Source of the DNA: Spirochaetaceae bacterium | Lineage (GTDB): Bacteria > Spirochaetota > Spirochaetia > DSM-27196 > PWMO01 | DNA: 52,451 bases | Assembly: GCA_007693325.1 (NCBI GenBank) | Contig: REDW01000074.1 | Location: 1-52,451 of the forward strand | Reading direction: 5' to 3' | In this document: positions 51,701-52,451 of the stretch, one piece after another | Position numbering within the stretch: the first letter of the stretch is position 1 | How the letters are laid out: every line of letters starts with the position of its first letter | The notes under the pieces: model-generated | The model's database searches: none | What the model was told of the DNA's origin: nothing | The model's input: the letters and a program-made list of their open reading frames with translations, nothing else | Position numbers and translations under genes: made by a program

Positions 51701-51905
51701 CAACCTGTTCAAGGATCGAATCGTGCTTCATCCTCAGCTGCCCGAAGATTGGCGCAGGCTGGCGTTCAAGATTCTGCACCGCGGCAATCGGCTGGCAATC
51801 GATATCACACCGCAGAAGGTATGTGTCTGGCGCATGGGCGATGCAGACGCACAGGAACTCCCGTGCAGCGAAACGGATGACGGTTTCACCGTAGAGCTGG
51901 AGTAG
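48747..51905 (+). CDS. Beta-phosphoglucomutase fused to GH65 disaccharide phosphorylase
   Basis: The 1052-residue fusion has an N-terminal HAD domain (residues 1-245) of beta-phosphoglucomutase type: FDLDGVIT (nucleophile Asp9), GVASSSSDC, GKPEPDIF and VEDAYAGVEAG. The GH65 phosphorylase domain runs from about 255 to the end. Its general-acid Glu is in VVGPDEFHEKYPD (Glu751), and the phosphate-site HGSTLS lies near residue 920. GH65 enzymes split trehalose, maltose or kojibiose with phosphate into glucose and beta-glucose-1-phosphate, and the HAD domain would turn the latter into glucose-6-phosphate. Substrate choice cannot be read with confidence, though the upstream phosphatase suggests a trehalose-type sugar. 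The start overlaps the upstream gene, with AAGGAG 10 nt before the ATG. Confidence 0.9.
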   Translation: MMCKGAIFDLDGVITATARVHFRAWKETLDEVLLRRHGPGGRQQREFSYEQDYIPYVDGKPRYQGVKSFLQSRDINIPWGDPSDSSSAETICAIGNRKRVRFRQLVQEEGVSLFDSTITLAQTLAGRGIKLGVASSSSDCGWILTQAELDQLFPIVVDGQISSQLGLRGKPEPDIFILAAEKMGLSPHDCLLVEDAYAGVEAGRSGNFGLVLGVARNVEMGELRSRGADMVVEDLAQFTVEELEEWFDHGIVQDAWRLSYHGFEPTGERLREALTTVGNGYFGTRGAFAGEAINGDIHYPGTYIAGLFNQLETEVHGKTVRNNDFVNCPNWLSIQVRVENGEVLKPLTSGLQDYRHYLDMRRGLCVREATFCDTAGRLTTIRTRCFASMERVHLGAIELTLIPRNYTGTVTLRSSLDGTVYNYGVERYRQLNSKHLEPVTEQDLAVDGGEEPQVQLQVRTNSSKIDICMSAVSRFYCADDRLQPPRQVQQEPGLISELFTLQVEQGREYRLEKSVSIFSSAHWDSSQPARDAEVELEDIAPFEALLAQHEKVWSEYWNLADVVVEGDRFAQKALRLHIYHLLTTANPASTFVDNGLPARGLHGEAYRGHIFWDELFIAPFYNLHFPEVTRNHLLYRYRRLDAARQIAREDGFAGALYPWQSADSGFRESQQLHYNPKSGQWDPDLSYLQRHINIAIAYNIWEYFFTSGDTAFIEEHGIEMLLEIARFWSSIAKLDESDDRYHIRKVVGPDEFHEKYPDAEEGGLDDNAYTNIMTAWLLHKTVETWDYLPGSVKQRVQRELDFDEAELERWRDIVKRLYVPIQQDGTIDQFAGWSNLKELDWNAYRRKYGNIRRLDRILKAEGTTPDAYKAIKQADMLQCFYMLAPAQVSNILQKMGYSAPDSTELLRVNYDHYVPRTSHGSTLSYVVHSSISNYLASHHQAKWNWFRDALASDIYDTQGGTTLEGIHCGVMAGSLEILLKGFAGINLFKDRIVLHPQLPEDWRRLAFKILHRGNRLAIDITPQKVCVWRMGDADAQELPCSETDDGFTVELE

Positions 51906-51911
51906 GGTGGA

Positions 51912-52262
51912 TCAACACAAAGGCAGCGCTGCCTCAAACCGGCTCCTGATTTCGCGCTGCAGCGTCTGCTCCATGTATTCGTAGACGTCGGGGATTCCCA
52001 GTACTATCAGCTGCGCGCCGGCACTGGCGGCCGGGAATGCGGCGCGGATCTTGTTTGCGTGGCACTGTTCCATAACCACCACCAGATCGGCCCACTGCAG
52101 GTCTTCGGCAGTCACCTCGCGCCCCATCAGCGCATCGGTTCCCGCTGAGCGCACTTCAAAGCGCGGGTCATTGCGGTACATCTCCTCGGCGGTAGGGCTG
52201 CGTTGTTGATTTGCCGTACAGACAAACAGTACACGCTGTTTGTTTTCTTTTCCGTGGTCCAT
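51912..52262 (-). CDS. Small low-molecular-weight protein-tyrosine-phosphatase-like protein
   Basis: The 116-residue protein has the LMW phosphatase P-loop VLFVCTANQQRSPTAE (Cys-X5-Arg-Ser) near residue 11, then VRSAGTDA and WADLVVVME, and a PD pair in GIPDVYEY. It is shorter than classical LMW-PTPs (about 150 residues) and fits the COG4551-type predicted phosphatases. The substrate is unknown. A TACCTT box 6 nt before its ATG suggests a leaderless message. It converges with the phosphorylase gene. Confidence 0.8.
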   Translation of the reverse strand: MDHGKENKQRVLFVCTANQQRSPTAEEMYRNDPRFEVRSAGTDALMGREVTAEDLQWADLVVVMEQCHANKIRAAFPAASAGAQLIVLGIPDVYEYMEQTLQREIRSRFEAALPLC

Positions 52263-52268
52263 GAGTCT

Positions 52269-52299
52269 AAGGTACTGTCAGCACACCGGCCTGCGTCAA
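52269..52299 (-). promoter_or_regulatory. Candidate promoter of the small phosphatase gene
   Basis: On the minus strand TTGACG (52299-52294, 5 of 6) and TACCTT (52274-52269) are 19 nt apart; the latter ends 6 nt before the ATG. The string AGTACCTT also occurs before the gene at 13476. Confidence 0.35.
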
Positions 52300-52358
52300 G
52301 GTGTGTTAACGCTCATTCACTGACCCTGATTCAGTCTCGCCGTGCCGGATACCCGGTT

Positions 52359-52395
52359 GGGGTTGTAGGCGCGGGAACCCCGCGCCGCCAACCCC
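52359..52395. other. GC-rich two-part hairpin in the right-end spacer
   Basis: An 8-bp perfect stem GGCGCGGG/CCCGCGCC (52368-52375 and 52379-52386) with a 3-nt loop is extended by an outer 6-bp arm GGGGTT/AACCCC (52359-52364 and 52390-52395). No T-tract follows on either strand, so it is not a classical terminator. The rest of the spacer 52300-52451 holds no gene that I can see; a TTGACA at 52440-52445 may be the -35 of a gene beyond the window. Confidence 0.5.
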
Positions 52396-52451
52396 CCCGC
52401 GCATAATAAAAAGAGCAGCAAGAAAAATGGGCAAAATCCTTGACACAAAAT

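Overview
This 52.4 kb chromosomal window is densely coded, moderately GC-rich and free of mobile elements, rRNA, tRNA or CRISPR arrays. It suggests a Gram-negative anaerobic or facultative fermenter. The evidence is a putative outer-membrane beta-barrel hydrolase, lipoproteins, Tat-signal proteins, a ferredoxin-dependent 2-oxoacid oxidoreductase with phosphotransbutyrylase and butyrate kinase, an Rnf-type complex, and no respiratory oxidase. A spirochaete of the Spirochaetales is my best guess: split purH halves, branched-chain-acid fermentation genes and spirochaete-like lipoproteins. This is inference; no 16S or flagellar gene is present to confirm it.

Layout. 0.1-12 kb: a GTP/purine cluster (folE2, purH as two separate genes, purB, guaB, purA, guaA), which makes IMP and splits it to AMP and GMP. 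Two small membrane proteins, a TPR-SPOR protein and a divergent lipoprotein are inserted in it. 12-16.4 kb: a membrane metallophosphoesterase, a membrane sulfatase-family protein and a SerA-like dehydrogenase. 16.4-23.7 kb: a PAS-sigma54 activator followed by a good -24/-12 promoter and the operon buk - P-loop ATPase - vorDBAG-like - ptb, expected to oxidise branched-chain 2-oxoacids to acyl-CoA and then to the free acid plus ATP. 23.7-31.4 kb: a D-2-hydroxyacid dehydrogenase, a 44-residue lipoprotein, a YD-repeat secreted protein, a two-component system, a rhomboid protease, a hydrolase fused to a predicted beta-barrel, and a tRNA-queuosine mannosyltransferase homologue. 31.4-36.7 kb: an aberrant Rnf operon. 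36.8-41.6 kb: a GGDEF-EAL protein and a copper ATPase behind a CsoR-type operator. 41.7-47.4 kb: a membrane-embedded spermidine-synthase-like protein, two Tat-signal radical SAM enzymes and a Tat-signal aldo-keto reductase. 47.5-51.9 kb: a HAD phosphatase and a beta-phosphoglucomutase/GH65 phosphorylase fusion. The window ends with a small phosphatase and a GC-rich hairpin.

The most unusual points are these. (1) The Rnf operon encodes RnfA and RnfE homologues with no cysteine at all, so they cannot carry the canonical membrane [2Fe-2S] cluster. Its RnfD and RnfG are fused with an extra FMN domain, rnfB is missing, and a dihydroorotate-dehydrogenase-fold protein lacking the catalytic Cys motif follows. 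(2) Tat-targeted radical SAM enzymes are clustered with a SAM-type aminopropyltransferase embedded in a membrane protein. (3) At about twelve genes that start a transcript, a -10-like hexamer lies 4-11 nt before the start codon and no Shine-Dalgarno is seen, which points to widespread leaderless mRNAs.
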